Numbered from the stretch's first letter, positions 19,925 to 29,593 are shown. The stretch: 64,000 bases of DNA from Peiella sedimenti (GCF_030504955.1 NZ_JAUKTR010000002.1:62001-126000); one strand, 5' to 3'. Notes: a model not told the origin generated them from the letters alone. A program made the numbers and translations.

Positions 19925-20300
19925 GCTGCTTTTCTTCCACGATGGCCGATCCGGTCAGAAGGTTGATCTCGCGCTTCAAGGCGGCGCGCTCGTCGTTCTT
20001 CAGATAGACTTGTCTCGCCAGCTGGATGAAGCCGTCGTCGAAGCGCTGCTCGCGCTCGCAGCGCCGCTTGCCGTCCTCAATGTCCCACAGCTCGGCGTTG
20101 ATGGCCTTCAGCCGCCCCTCAAGGGAACGCACGCCATCCGGCAGGTTCAGGCGCTCCGCCGTGGCCGTCAGCTGCTCCAGCTCGGTGCGGACGTTGGCGA
20201 CCTTGGCCGGATCGGAGATGCGTTCGGCCTTGATCCGAAGAATGGTGATCTTGTCGATCAGCTCACCGACCGACACGGGAACCAGAACCTCCACGCTCAC
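19917..20300 (-). CDS. DUF6165 family protein
   Basis: A 127-residue all-helical protein starting (M)SVEVLVPVSVGELIDKITIL and containing RTELEQLTATAERL and LKAINAELWDIEDGKRRCE, which is the DUF6165 pattern. No signal peptide. The start is a GTG whose last bases overlap the GT4 stop as GTGA (20297-20300), preceded by GGGAGG; a second GTG at 20294 is equally possible. Placement between two glycosyltransferases, with overlaps at both ends, ties it to cell-surface polysaccharide synthesis. Molecular role unknown. Confidence 0.85.
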   Translation of the reverse strand: MSVEVLVPVSVGELIDKITILRIKAERISDPAKVANVRTELEQLTATAERLNLPDGVRSLEGRLKAINAELWDIEDGKRRCEREQRFDDGFIQLARQVYLKNDERAALKREINLLTGSAIVEEKQHG

Positions 20301-21469
20301 GCGCCTCCCGAGCTCGAAACGACGCGACCATAGACGCGGAAGGTGGCCTCGACCATGGCGTCCAGCGAATAGAGCCTTCGGGCCCGATCCGCCGCCCGCG
20401 CGCCCATCGCGGCGCGTCCCTCGGGTCCCAAATCGATCAGCCGGGCCATGGCGGCGGCCCAGGCGTCCGCATCGCCGGGCGCGGCCAGAAGACCGGTTTC
20501 GCCGTCGAGTATGGTGTCCATGGGCGCGCCGTGGGCGCTGGCGATGACGGGCCTCGCCATCAGCTGGGGCTCGACCGCCGTGCGGCCGAAGGCTTCCGGC
20601 TCGATGGAGGGCGCCGCCCCGATGTCGCAGGCCATCCAGGCCGCCGGCATGTCGGTCAGATGGCCGGCGAGGCGAACACGATCGGCCACGCCCCGCGCCT
20701 GGATCAGAGCCTCGAGCTCCTGGCGGTAGGCCGATCGGCCCTGGTCGTCGCCGGCCAGGATCACAAGGAAGTCGTCGCGTCCCAGGGCCTTCAGGCGGGC
20801 CGCGGCCTCGATCATCACCGTCTGGCCCTTCCAGCGCGTCAGCCGCGCCGCGCACAGGATGCGAGCGCGGTTATCGCCGGGCTCGATCCCCCAGCTCGCC
20901 AGGACCTGGTCCACCCGCGTCTGCGCGACGGCGCCAGGATCGAACAGCGACAGGTCCGAGCCCCGGTCCGCCACGGTCACCTTCGCCGGGTTGACGCGAT
21001 GCTCTGCGATCAGATGGCGAGCGGTGTAGGCCGAGTTGGCGATGACCTGGACGCCGCGCGTCATCAGCCCGTTGTACCAGCGCTTCAGCGGCGAGCGGGC
21101 GTTGTAGACCCCGTGGTAGGTGGCGATCACCGGCACGCGGGCCAGGCGCCCGGCGATCAGGGCGCTGAGCATGGGCGCGCGCGAACGGGCATGGATGACG
21201 GTGACCGCCTCCTCGCGCGCCAACCTCGCCAGACGAAAGCCGTTGGAGAGGATGGTGAAGGGGTTCTTGGACGCGGCCTTCAGACGGACCAGGCGAGAGC
21301 CCTGCTGCTCAAGCGCCTCCTCCAGCCGCCCGCCTTCGCTGGCGACAAGCGAACGGCCGCCCGCCTGAACGACCGCGCGGCCGATATCGAGCGTGGTGCG
21401 CTCCACGCCCCCGGCGTCGAGGCGCGGAACCACTTGCAGCAGGGTGAAGTCGGAGGGCAGGTTCGGCAC
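20297..21469 (-). CDS. Glycosyltransferase family 4
   Basis: GT-B glycosyltransferase of 390 residues. The N-terminal half has LLQVVPRLDAGGVERTTLDI and VIHARSRAPMLSALIAGRLA, the acceptor-side fold. The C-terminal half has ILCAARLTRWKGQTVMIEA and EPEAFGRTAVEPQLMARPV, the retaining GT4 donor site with the EX7E motif. It is first in an operon with DUF6165 and a GT9 enzyme, suggesting lipopolysaccharide core or O-chain assembly. Its start is only 17 bases from the divergent hydrolase start, so its promoter probably lies inside that neighbour. Confidence 0.93.
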   Translation of the reverse strand: MPNLPSDFTLLQVVPRLDAGGVERTTLDIGRAVVQAGGRSLVASEGGRLEEALEQQGSRLVRLKAASKNPFTILSNGFRLARLAREEAVTVIHARSRAPMLSALIAGRLARVPVIATYHGVYNARSPLKRWYNGLMTRGVQVIANSAYTARHLIAEHRVNPAKVTVADRGSDLSLFDPGAVAQTRVDQVLASWGIEPGDNRARILCAARLTRWKGQTVMIEAAARLKALGRDDFLVILAGDDQGRSAYRQELEALIQARGVADRVRLAGHLTDMPAAWMACDIGAAPSIEPEAFGRTAVEPQLMARPVIASAHGAPMDTILDGETGLLAAPGDADAWAAAMARLIDLGPEGRAAMGARAADRARRLYSLDAMVEATFRVYGRVVSSSGGA

Positions 21470-21486
21470 GACCCGCTGCTTAGTCC

Positions 21487-22275
21487 ATGGAGCGCCGCCC
21501 CGCCATGCCCCCGACTCCTGGGCCCGAGACTCAAGGCCGCCTGACCCGTCCGGATGGCGAACACGTCGCCTGGAAGCGCGTGACCGGGGCTGGCCCGACG
21601 CTCATCTGGGTGGGCGGCTGGCGCTCGGACATGGAGGGGACCAAGGCCGTGCATCTGGCCGAGGCGGCGAAGAAACACGGCTGGGACTACCTGCGATTCG
21701 ATCACTTCGCCCACGGCGAGTCGTCGGGCGAATGGACGGCGGCCGCCATCGGACGTTGGCGCGAGGACCTGATCGCCCTGATTGAGGCGGAGACGGGGGA
21801 GGCCGTGATCCTGATCGGCTCGTCCATGGGAGCCTGGATCAGCCTGCTGGCGGCCGTGGCCCTGCCCGATCGGGTGAAGGCGTTGCTGCTGATCGCGCCT
21901 GCGCCGGACTTCGCCCACGAGCTGATGTGGCCGAGGCTGGAGGACCACGTGCGTCAGGCCATCCTGCGCGAAGGTTTCGCCGGGATCGATGACGGGACGG
22001 GCCCCCACCGCCTGACCAGGGCCTTCTTCGAGGAGGCGCGCGCCTGGGCTCTGCTCGACGGGCCCATCGCCTTCGCCGGACCGGTGCGCATCCTGCAAGG
22101 CACGGCGGACGATCCGGTGCCATGGCGGCACGCCATGCGTCTGACCGAGGCCCTGACCTCTGACGACGTGGAGCTGACCCTGATCAAGGACGGCGATCAC
22201 CGCCTGTCGGCGCCCCGCGATCTGGAGCGACTGACCGAAGCCGTCGCCGCGGTGCGCAAGAGGAGTATGGCCTGA
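21487..22275 (+). CDS. Alpha/beta hydrolase (ABHD10-like)
   Basis: Cytosolic serine hydrolase of 262 residues, or 256 if ATG 21505 is the start. The nucleophile elbow is GSSMGAW, the acid is probably in GTADDPVPW and the base in DGDHRLS, giving a full catalytic triad. The early motif WVGGWRSDMEGTKA and the FDHFAHGESSGEW segment resemble the ABHD10/YqiA-like acyl-thioesterases. The substrate is not known. It is divergent from the GT4 gene with almost no intergenic space. Confidence 0.88.
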   Translation: MERRPAMPPTPGPETQGRLTRPDGEHVAWKRVTGAGPTLIWVGGWRSDMEGTKAVHLAEAAKKHGWDYLRFDHFAHGESSGEWTAAAIGRWREDLIALIEAETGEAVILIGSSMGAWISLLAAVALPDRVKALLLIAPAPDFAHELMWPRLEDHVRQAILREGFAGIDDGTGPHRLTRAFFEEARAWALLDGPIAFAGPVRILQGTADDPVPWRHAMRLTEALTSDDVELTLIKDGDHRLSAPRDLERLTEAVAAVRKRSMA

Positions 22276-22335
22276 TCCCTTGTCAGACCCCGGCGGGTGT
22301 GGCTGGCTAAGGGCCGCTGTTTCAAGAGGTTTCCC

Positions 22336-23253
22336 GTGATCGCTTACCGCCTTTCGCTCGCCATCCTCGGCGGGCTCATCGCCGCGACCACACCGGCTCC
22401 AGCCGCCCTGGCCCAGGCGGCTCCGGCCGCGGCCTTCGCCTCGGACCGCATCGGGGTCACGGTCGAGGGGCAGGGACCGGAGGTGATCCTGATCCCGGGC
22501 CTGACCTCCTCGCCTGAGATCTGGGATGAGACGGCAAGGCATCTGGTCGCGAGCGGCAAGCGCGTGCATCGCGTCCACGTCAGCGGTTTCGACGGTCGGC
22601 CCGCCGGCGCCAACGCCTCGGGACTGGTCTCCGCGCCCGTCGCTGATGAGATCGCTCGCTACGTCCGCGAGCAGGGGCTGCAGCGGCCCGCGGTCATCGG
22701 CCACTCCATGGGCGGCACCATCGGCCTGATGCTGGCCGCCCGTCATCCGCAGGCGGTCGACCGGATTATGGTCGTGGACATGCTGCCCTTCCTCGGCAGC
22801 GTCTTCGGCGGGCCGACGGCCACGCCCGAAAGCGTCGCGCCCATCGCCGAGCAGACGCGCGCCCGCATGGCCGGCGCCAATGACGCGGGCTGGGTCGCGG
22901 CCACCCGCGCCCAGATGGACAGCACCATCGCCGACCCGGCCGATCGTGAGGGGCCGGTGCGCCACGCCGCCCGATCGGATCGGGACGTGGCCGGACGCGC
23001 CATGGCCGAGCTGATCACCACCGACCTGAGACCTGAACTGTCGCGGGTCCGCGCGCCCGTGACGGTGCTTTATGTGCCGCTGAAGAACGTTCCCGGCATG
23101 ACCGACGCCCTGCTCGACCAGGCGTATCGCGGCGCCTACGCCAACCTCAGCGGCGCCCGGCTTAAGCGCATCAACGACTCCGGCCACTTCATCATGTTCG
23201 ACCAGACCGAGGCCTTCCTGACCGAGGTGGATGCCTTTCTTTCGGCGGATTGA
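22336..23253 (+). CDS. Secreted alpha/beta hydrolase
   Basis: Serine hydrolase with a signal peptide (about 1-27, MIAYRLSLAILGGLIAATTP and ALAQA), so periplasmic or secreted. Catalytic motifs are IPGLTSSPEIW (oxyanion region), the nucleophile elbow GHSMGG and the histidine in NDSGHFIMFD. The start is set at GTG 22336 because AGAGG stands upstream and the signal peptide then begins at once; a GTG 39 bases earlier would add 13 polar and basic residues. 60 bases downstream of another hydrolase on the same strand. Substrate unknown. Confidence 0.88.
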   Translation: MIAYRLSLAILGGLIAATTPAPAALAQAAPAAAFASDRIGVTVEGQGPEVILIPGLTSSPEIWDETARHLVASGKRVHRVHVSGFDGRPAGANASGLVSAPVADEIARYVREQGLQRPAVIGHSMGGTIGLMLAARHPQAVDRIMVVDMLPFLGSVFGGPTATPESVAPIAEQTRARMAGANDAGWVAATRAQMDSTIADPADREGPVRHAARSDRDVAGRAMAELITTDLRPELSRVRAPVTVLYVPLKNVPGMTDALLDQAYRGAYANLSGARLKRINDSGHFIMFDQTEAFLTEVDAFLSAD

Positions 23254-23341
23254 TCACAGAAGCTCTACGGGCGAGAGCGTTGGCGCCGCCGTCCCCTTGC
23301 CTCTAGAAGGGCGGGTCGCCGCATCGAGGGCCTGATCACGC

Positions 23342-25390
23342 ATGACCCATGGGGGAGTTCCGCCCAGAGGCCGCAGGCCCAACCGTTGGCTTTACTGGGC
23401 CGGCGTAGCGGGCGTCTGGGCCCTGATCTTCGTCGTCGTCTTCTTCGCCGTGTTCGCACGCGGCCTGCCGGACGTGTCGAGCCTTGACCGTGCGGAGCGG
23501 CGGCCGGCCATCACCTACCTGGACCGCAACGGCGCCCTCATAGGGGTGCGCGGCTCGCAGCAGTCAGCGCCGGTCGATCTGGACGCGCTGCCCGACTACG
23601 TCCCGGCCGCCTTCATCGCCATCGAGGATCGGCGCTTCTATCACCACCCCGGCTTCGACCCCATCGGCATGGTGCGGGCGATGGCGGCCAACATGCGCGC
23701 CGGACGCATCGTCCAGGGCGGCTCGACCCTGACGCAGCAGCTGGCCAAGAACCTGTTCCTGACGCCGGACCAGACGATGAAGCGCAAGATCCAGGAGATC
23801 ATGCTCGCCGTCTGGCTGGAGCTGAAATACTCCAAAAAGGAGATCCTCAGTCTCTACCTGAACCGCGTCTATTTCGGCGCCGGGGCCTACGGCATCGAGG
23901 CCGCGTCCCAGCGCTATTTCGACAAGAGCGCGCGCGAACTGACCGTGGGCGAGGCGGCGCTGCTGGCCGGCCTTCTGAAGGCGCCGTCGCGCTACAGCCC
24001 CCTGTCCGACACCGAGCGCGCCGCGCGGCGCGCCACCGTGGTGCTGGACGAGATGGAGGAAGCCGGGGTCATCACACCGGAGGAGCGCGCGGCCGCCGTG
24101 CAGGAGCGGGTCCGCGTCTCGCGCACCCTGGCCAGCCAGCACGCCAGCTACTTCATCGACTGGCTCGACCAGGAGATCGCCCGCCTGATCGGTCAGCCCG
24201 GCGACGACCTGGTGGTCGAGACCACGCTTGATCTGACCCTGCAGACCCAGGCCGAGCGCGCGGTGCAGCAAATCTTGAACCGGGACGCGCGACGCGGCGT
24301 GGAGCAGGCCGCTCTGGTCGCCGTGGACGGCGAAGGCCGGGTGCGCGCCATGATCGGCGGCAAGTCCTATGCGGACAGCCAGTTCAACCGCGCCGTGGAC
24401 GCCCAGCGCCAGGCCGGGTCGGCCTTCAAGCCCTTTGTCTATCTGGCGGCCATGGAGGCGGGCTACCGGCCCGACACGCCGGTGGTCGACGAGCCGGTGA
24501 CCATCAACGGCTGGAGCCCGCGCAACTACACCGGCAACTTCATCGGTCAGACGACGCTGCAGAACGCCGTGGCGCAGTCGCTGAATACGGTGGCCGCCCT
24601 GGTGGCTGACCGGGTAGGCCGCGACCGCGTGGCCCAGGCCGCGCGCCGCCTGGGGGTCAGCTCGCGCATCAACACCGACCCCGCCATGGCGCTTGGCGCC
24701 GTCGAGGTCAGCCCCATCGACATGGCCCAGGCCTACGCCGCCTTCTCGAACGGCGGGCGGCGGGCCTACGCCCACGGCATCACCCGCATCCGCACGACCG
24801 AGGGGCGCATCCTGTACGAGCGGCGCGCACGCGAGGGCGGACAGGCCATCAACAACCCGCCGCTGCTGTTCCTGAACCAGATGCTGCGCGCGGTGATGAC
24901 CTCTGGCACGGGGCGCTCCGCCGCCTTCTCGGGCTATGACCTGGCGGGCAAGACGGGCACCACCAGTGACTATAAGGACGCTTGGTTCGTCGGTTATACC
25001 GGCGGCTTCACCACCGCCGTCTGGGTCGGCAAGGACGACAACACGCCCATGCGCGGCGTCACCGGGGGCTCGAGCCCCGCCGCCATCTGGCGCACCTTCA
25101 TGCAGGCGGCCCTGCCGCGGCTGAACGTCCAGCGCATTCCGGACGGGCCGCCGCTGCCGGAAGGCTGGGACATGGGCGACCCCGTGGGCGATCTTCTGGG
25201 CGGTCTGTTCGGGGGCGGCGACGGCATGGATACGCCGCCGGAAGATCAGGCGGAGAACCCGGGCGTCATGCAGCCGATCCCCAATCCCGAGGATCAACCG
25301 CAGCCCAGGCCCGAGCCGGCCACGCCGCCGGTCCAGCAGCGGCCCGAGCCGCGGCCGGAGCAGAAGCAGCCGGACCCGCTCTATTTCTGA
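23342..25390 (+). CDS. Class A penicillin-binding protein (PBP1a type)
   Basis: Bifunctional peptidoglycan synthase, 682 residues, anchored in the inner membrane by one helix (about 19-38). The glycosyltransferase domain shows the catalytic E95 in IEDRRFYHHPGFD and GGSTLTQQLAKNLFL. The transpeptidase domain carries S360 and K363 in SAFK, then SLN and KTGTT. The protein ends in a Pro/Glu/Gln-rich disordered tail of about 60 residues. It lies downstream of the secreted hydrolase by about 90 bases and is convergent with the YgjP-like gene. Confidence 0.96.
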   Translation: MTHGGVPPRGRRPNRWLYWAGVAGVWALIFVVVFFAVFARGLPDVSSLDRAERRPAITYLDRNGALIGVRGSQQSAPVDLDALPDYVPAAFIAIEDRRFYHHPGFDPIGMVRAMAANMRAGRIVQGGSTLTQQLAKNLFLTPDQTMKRKIQEIMLAVWLELKYSKKEILSLYLNRVYFGAGAYGIEAASQRYFDKSARELTVGEAALLAGLLKAPSRYSPLSDTERAARRATVVLDEMEEAGVITPEERAAAVQERVRVSRTLASQHASYFIDWLDQEIARLIGQPGDDLVVETTLDLTLQTQAERAVQQILNRDARRGVEQAALVAVDGEGRVRAMIGGKSYADSQFNRAVDAQRQAGSAFKPFVYLAAMEAGYRPDTPVVDEPVTINGWSPRNYTGNFIGQTTLQNAVAQSLNTVAALVADRVGRDRVAQAARRLGVSSRINTDPAMALGAVEVSPIDMAQAYAAFSNGGRRAYAHGITRIRTTEGRILYERRAREGGQAINNPPLLFLNQMLRAVMTSGTGRSAAFSGYDLAGKTGTTSDYKDAWFVGYTGGFTTAVWVGKDDNTPMRGVTGGSSPAAIWRTFMQAALPRLNVQRIPDGPPLPEGWDMGDPVGDLLGGLFGGGDGMDTPPEDQAENPGVMQPIPNPEDQPQPRPEPATPPVQQRPEPRPEQKQPDPLYF

Positions 25391-25393
25391 GGT

Positions 25394-26125
25394 CTAACCG
25401 CGCCCCAGGGCGTGCAGCCGGGCGCCTTCGCGGCGCAGCCAGGCGCGATGGGCCTTCCACTCGGGATCAAGGCGGGCGACCACGGCCCAGAAGGCTGGGC
25501 TGTGGTCGGCATGGATCAGATGGCCCACCTCGTGCGCCGCGACGTAGTCCAGCACCTGCGGCGGCGCGAGGATCAACCGCCAAGAGTAGCGGATGCTGTT
25601 TCTGTGCGGCGAGCAGCTGCCCCAGCGGCCCCTGGGATCGCCCAGGCCCACCGCCGGGCGCGGCAGACCCAGCCGGGCGGCGTGGCGCTCGGTAGCGGCC
25701 TCAAGGCGGGCCTTGGCTTCGCGTTTCAGCAGGGCGATGACGCGCCGGTTGAAGCCCTCCGCATCGCCGCCGGCGCTGATGAGGTCAGGCGAAACCAAGC
25801 GTGCGGCGGCCTGGCCCGTCCCCTGAATCAGGGTGACGGATCGCCCCTCGATCTCAACCACCTGCCCAGGCTGAAAGGGTCGGGCCTCAGGGGCCTTGGC
25901 CGTCTGATCCGCAAGCCAGCCCGCGCGCGATTGCGCAAAGGCCAGGGCCTGGGAAAGGGCGCGTCGGCTCGGGGCGGTGGCCGTGGCGGCGCCGTCCGCC
26001 GAAACCCGGATGGAAACGCGTCTCGCGCGTGGGTTGACCTTCAGCCGCACGGGCGTGTCCCCGACGCGCACCACCATCCCGTCCTCGAGGACGGGCGAGG
26101 TCGGCGCGCGAGGCCTAGGCCACAT
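25394..26125 (-). CDS. YgjP-like zinc metallopeptidase (DUF45/M48-like)
   Basis: A 243-residue protein with the zinc motif AAHEVGHLIHADHSPAFW near residue 190, and the preceding GRWGSCSPHRNSIRYSWRL characteristic of the YgjP/DUF45 family. The N-terminal half is a beta-rich domain (VRLKVNPRARRVSIRVSADG). No signal peptide, so cytosolic. The start overlaps the PHB depolymerase stop by 11 bases, indicating translational coupling. A biological substrate is not established for the family. Confidence 0.9.
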   Translation of the reverse strand: MWPRPRAPTSPVLEDGMVVRVGDTPVRLKVNPRARRVSIRVSADGAATATAPSRRALSQALAFAQSRAGWLADQTAKAPEARPFQPGQVVEIEGRSVTLIQGTGQAAARLVSPDLISAGGDAEGFNRRVIALLKREAKARLEAATERHAARLGLPRPAVGLGDPRGRWGSCSPHRNSIRYSWRLILAPPQVLDYVAAHEVGHLIHADHSPAFWAVVARLDPEWKAHRAWLRREGARLHALGRG

Positions 26126-27359
26126 TTCGCCCGACGAAATCGCGCACGCGCGGATAGATTTCCTGGCGGAAGCGGCGGCCGTTGAAGACGCCGTAGTGTC
26201 CGACCTTGGGCTGCACCCACAGGACGCGCTTGTTGTCCGGAATCGCGGGGCACAGCCGATGGGCCGCCTGGGTCTGGCCGACGCCCGAGATGTCGTCGTT
26301 CTCGCCCTCGACCGTCATCAGAGCGATGTCGGTGATGCCCTCTGGCCGCACGGGCCGGCCGCGATGGACCAGTTCGCCCTTGGGCAGCAGGTGGTTCTGG
26401 AACACGTAGTCGATGGTCTGGAGATAGAACTCCTCGGTCAGGTCCAGAACTGACAGATACTCGTCGTAGAACTCACGGTGCTTGGCCGCGCTTTCGCCGT
26501 CGCCGGCCACCAGGTGCTCGAAATAGGACCGGTGCGCGTCCACGTGCCGGTCCTCGTTCATGGACATGAAGCTGTAGAGCTGCACGAAACCCGGATAGAC
26601 CCGCCGCCCGGCCCCCGGATAGGGCAGGGGCACGGTGTGGATCATGTTCGATCTGAACCAGGCGAAGGGCTTTTCATCGGCGAAGCCCGTCACCGCCGTG
26701 GGGGACAGGCGCGCATCGATGGGCGAGCCCATGAAGGTCAGTGAGGCGGGCCGGTTCGCGTCGCCGTCCTCGGCCATCAGGCTGGCGGCGGCCAGCACCG
26801 GCGGCCCCGGCTGACACACGGCGATCACGTGGGCCCGCCCGCCGATGGCCTTCAGCATGTCGCGGATATGATCGACGTAGTCGTGAAAGTCGAAGCGTCC
26901 CTCAAGCACCGGGACCTGACGCGCGTTGACCCAGTCGGTGACGTGGACGTCGAAGTCCTGAAGGAAGGTCTCGACCGTGCCGCGCAGCAAGGTGGCGTAA
27001 TGGCCCGACAGGGGCGCCACGATCAGCAGCGGCGGCGCCTTCGTCTCGCGGTCCAGCGCCTTGAGCGCCGCCGGCTTGCGCGAGAACCGCACCAGATCGC
27101 ACCAGGGGCTGGACCACACGGTCCGCCTGGTCACCGGAACGGACGCGCCTTCGATCTCGACCGAATCGACGCCCCACTCGGGCTTGCCGTAGCGGCGGGT
27201 CAGATTGGCGAAAAATTCGGCCGAGGCGTAGGCCGTGCGGCCGTAAAGCGTGTCCACCGCCGGGTTGGCCGGGTGGCCCCAGAAGTCTCGCGCCGCCTGG
27301 GCGAAGGCGCGCCAAGGCGCAGCGGTGTGGTAGGCGTACTCGTGCAGGGAATAGAGCAT
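26115..27359 (-). CDS. phaZ: Intracellular polyhydroxyalkanoate depolymerase
   Basis: Degrades stored polyhydroxybutyrate granules in the cytosol. The 414 residues match Ralstonia-type intracellular PhaZ: no signal peptide, N-terminus MLYSLHEYAYHTAAPWRAFA, and a lipase-like box in which cysteine replaces serine (VCQPG, C182). VAPLSGHYATLLRGTV and the C-terminal GHYGVFNGRRFRQEIYP, with the catalytic histidine, are typical. It is the first gene of a pair with the YgjP-like peptidase. No PHB synthase is in the window. Confidence 0.95.
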   Translation of the reverse strand: MLYSLHEYAYHTAAPWRAFAQAARDFWGHPANPAVDTLYGRTAYASAEFFANLTRRYGKPEWGVDSVEIEGASVPVTRRTVWSSPWCDLVRFSRKPAALKALDRETKAPPLLIVAPLSGHYATLLRGTVETFLQDFDVHVTDWVNARQVPVLEGRFDFHDYVDHIRDMLKAIGGRAHVIAVCQPGPPVLAAASLMAEDGDANRPASLTFMGSPIDARLSPTAVTGFADEKPFAWFRSNMIHTVPLPYPGAGRRVYPGFVQLYSFMSMNEDRHVDAHRSYFEHLVAGDGESAAKHREFYDEYLSVLDLTEEFYLQTIDYVFQNHLLPKGELVHRGRPVRPEGITDIALMTVEGENDDISGVGQTQAAHRLCPAIPDNKRVLWVQPKVGHYGVFNGRRFRQEIYPRVRDFVGRNVA

Positions 27360-27460
27360 CGAATCCTAAATGGGCGATGAGCGCCTGTTTTGCAGGGCAG
27401 CATGAAACGCCTTCCGCGGCAAAAGGATTAACGCCGCGCCCATTCGCCGCGCCGGCGGCC

Positions 27461-28075
27461 TCAAGCCCGCTCCATCGCGTCGCGGATGACCTGGGCCGTC
27501 CGCTCGGGGCCCAGGCCGTGACCCAGCGGCAGGACGAAACGGCCCTGGGGGTCCATCAGATAGGCCACCAGAGAGTGGTTCATGGTGTAATCGTCGCCCT
27601 CGCCCACCCGCTCGTAGACGGCGCCATAGGCCCGCGCGGTCGCCGCCACCTGCTCGGGGCTGCCGGTCAGGCCGACGACCCGGTCCGGAAAAGCATCGCT
27701 GGCCAGATAGGCCTTAAGGGCCTGGGGCGTATCGCGTTCGGGATCGATGCTGATGAAGACGGTCTGCAGATTGTCGGCCAGGGGCCCCAGCTCCTGTTCG
27801 ACGCGCGCCATGGTCTGCAGGGTCGCGGGGCAGTAGTCCGGACAATAGGTGAAGCCGAAGAAGATCACGCTCCATTTGCCGTTCAGCACGCTCTGATCGA
27901 CCGTTCGCCCATCGGTGTCCACCAGGGTGAAGGGGCCCCCGATGCGGGCCTCGCCGGTCGAGGCGACGTTGACCGCCTGGCCCTGGCGCGGCGGGTTCAT
28001 TACCGCGTAGATCCCGAGCACGAACAGGACCAGCACGCCGCCGGCGAGCAGAGACAGCAGGGTTCTGCGCGACAT
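27461..28075 (-). CDS. SCO1/SenC family copper chaperone
   Basis: Membrane-anchored thioredoxin-fold protein (204 residues) that delivers copper to cytochrome oxidase. One N-terminal helix (about 5-27) holds it in the inner membrane facing the periplasm. The copper ligands are present: the CxxxC motif in FTYCPDYCP and the distal histidine in MNHSLVAYLMDP. It is divergent from regB, with 54 bases between starts; senC neighbours regA/regB in Rhodobacter too, which supports a role in respiratory or redox control. Confidence 0.95.
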   Translation of the reverse strand: MSRRTLLSLLAGGVLVLFVLGIYAVMNPPRQGQAVNVASTGEARIGGPFTLVDTDGRTVDQSVLNGKWSVIFFGFTYCPDYCPATLQTMARVEQELGPLADNLQTVFISIDPERDTPQALKAYLASDAFPDRVVGLTGSPEQVAATARAYGAVYERVGEGDDYTMNHSLVAYLMDPQGRFVLPLGHGLGPERTAQVIRDAMERA

Positions 28076-28129
28076 CGATCCTCATCCCCTCTGGAACTGG
28101 AGCCAAGCTTGCGGCTCTATACGACGGTC

Positions 28130-29590
28130 ATGCCCTGGTCCCAAGCCGCCAGCGAGAACGCCTTCATGGGCGCGCCCAAGGGGCGGCGCGGGCGCCTGCG
28201 CATCCGCACCCTCGTCTTCCTGCGATGGATGGCGCTGGTGGGCCAGACGGCGGCGGTCCTGATCACCGCCTTCGTCTTCAAGTTCGACATTCCGCTGGGA
28301 CTCTGCCTAGGCGCCATCGCCTCCGGCGCCTGGATGAACGTGGTGCTGTCCATGCGGATCGGCGAGCCGCGCCTGCCCCGGGACTGGGACGTGGCGGCTC
28401 AGCTGGCCTTCGACATCGTGCAGCTGTCCGTGCTGCTGGCCTTTACGGGCGGGCTCGACAACCCCTTCAGCCTGCTGCTGATCGCGCCGACCGTCATCGC
28501 GGCCGGGACGCTGGCCGGACGTCAGGCGGCGATGGTCGGCCTGGTCGGCCTGGCGGCGGCGGCGGTGCTTTACCACTGGTCGATGCCGCTGCCCTGGTAC
28601 GCCGGGCTGACCGTCGAGATGCCGCCGCTGTATCGGCTGGGGATGTGGATCGCCATGGCTGTCGGCACCGTGTTCACGGGCGTCTATGTCTGGCTGGCGG
28701 CCCGCGAGGCCCGGCGCATGGAGCTGGCCCTCCAGGCCACCCAGGGCGTGCTGGCGCGCGAGCAGCGCCTGGCGGCGCTGGGCGGCCTTGCGGCGGCGGC
28801 GGCGCACGAGCTGGGCACACCGCTGGCGACGATCCAGGTGGTGGCCAAGGAGCTGCTGCGTGGGGCCGCGGGGGACAAGGCGGTGGCCGAGGACGCCCAG
28901 CTTCTGCTTGAACAGGCCGACCGCTGCCGCGCTATCCTGAAGCAGCTGTCCGAGCAGCCCGAGACCTCGGATCAGGTCCAGGCGCGCCTGCGGCTCCCCT
29001 TGGTGCTGGAGGAGGTGGCCCAGGCCTATCGCGGCATCGGGCCGCGCATCGAAACCCGGGTCGAGATGCATCCGCCGCACGAGCCGCCGCCGCTGATCCT
29101 GCGCCAGCCTGAGTTGATCCACGGCCTGTCGGCCTTCGTGGAGAACGCCGCCGACTTCGCCGTCTTCGCCGTCACCGTAACGGCGCGCGTCGACCGCGAA
29201 CGGATCGAAATCGAGGTGCGCGACGACGGCCCCGGCTTTTCTGCCGACGTGCTGACCCGGCTGGGCGAGCCCTACGTCACATCAAGGCCCACGGGCGAAG
29301 ACTCCAGAAGCGGCCATCACGGCATGGGCCTGGGATTCTTCATCGCCAAGACCCTGCTGGAGCGCATCGGCGGGCGCGTCACCTTCAAGAACGCAAAGGC
29401 CGAGACGGAGGACGAGGACGGCGGCGCCCTGGTGCGCATCGTATGGCCAAGGCGCGCCCTTGAAGCGCCGCCTGCCCCTGACGACATAGATGTGGCAGCC
29501 TCCCGGCGCGGTACGCAGGCGTCTGCGCAGGGAACACAGTCAAGTTCGGCTGGTTCTGATGACCGAAAGGCTGAGATTGGAGCGACTTAA
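28130..29590 (+). CDS. regB: Redox-sensing histidine kinase RegB/ActS/PrrB
   Basis: Membrane sensor kinase of 486 residues. About six hydrophobic helices (27-190) contain the quinone-binding heptad GGLDNPF (107-113). The phosphoacceptor H226 lies in the RegB-type H-box AAAHELGTPLATI, and C266 in QADRCRAIL corresponds to the redox-active cysteine of Rhodobacter RegB. The ATPase part has NAADFA, DDGPGF and GMGLGFFIAKTLL. The start ATG at 28130 is chosen because it gives the expected short N-terminus; the open frame extends further upstream, through the divergent SCO gene. The extra C-terminal 40 residues are low complexity. regA follows after three bases. Confidence 0.96.
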   Translation: MPWSQAASENAFMGAPKGRRGRLRIRTLVFLRWMALVGQTAAVLITAFVFKFDIPLGLCLGAIASGAWMNVVLSMRIGEPRLPRDWDVAAQLAFDIVQLSVLLAFTGGLDNPFSLLLIAPTVIAAGTLAGRQAAMVGLVGLAAAAVLYHWSMPLPWYAGLTVEMPPLYRLGMWIAMAVGTVFTGVYVWLAAREARRMELALQATQGVLAREQRLAALGGLAAAAAHELGTPLATIQVVAKELLRGAAGDKAVAEDAQLLLEQADRCRAILKQLSEQPETSDQVQARLRLPLVLEEVAQAYRGIGPRIETRVEMHPPHEPPPLILRQPELIHGLSAFVENAADFAVFAVTVTARVDRERIEIEVRDDGPGFSADVLTRLGEPYVTSRPTGEDSRSGHHGMGLGFFIAKTLLERIGGRVTFKNAKAETEDEDGGALVRIVWPRRALEAPPAPDDIDVAASRRGTQASAQGTQSSSAGSDDRKAEIGAT

Positions 29591-29593
29591 ACC

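Noticed and set aside
21280..23187. Minus-strand frame opposite both alpha/beta hydrolases
   Set aside because: The two plus-strand genes have complete catalytic triads; this frame shows no family motif.
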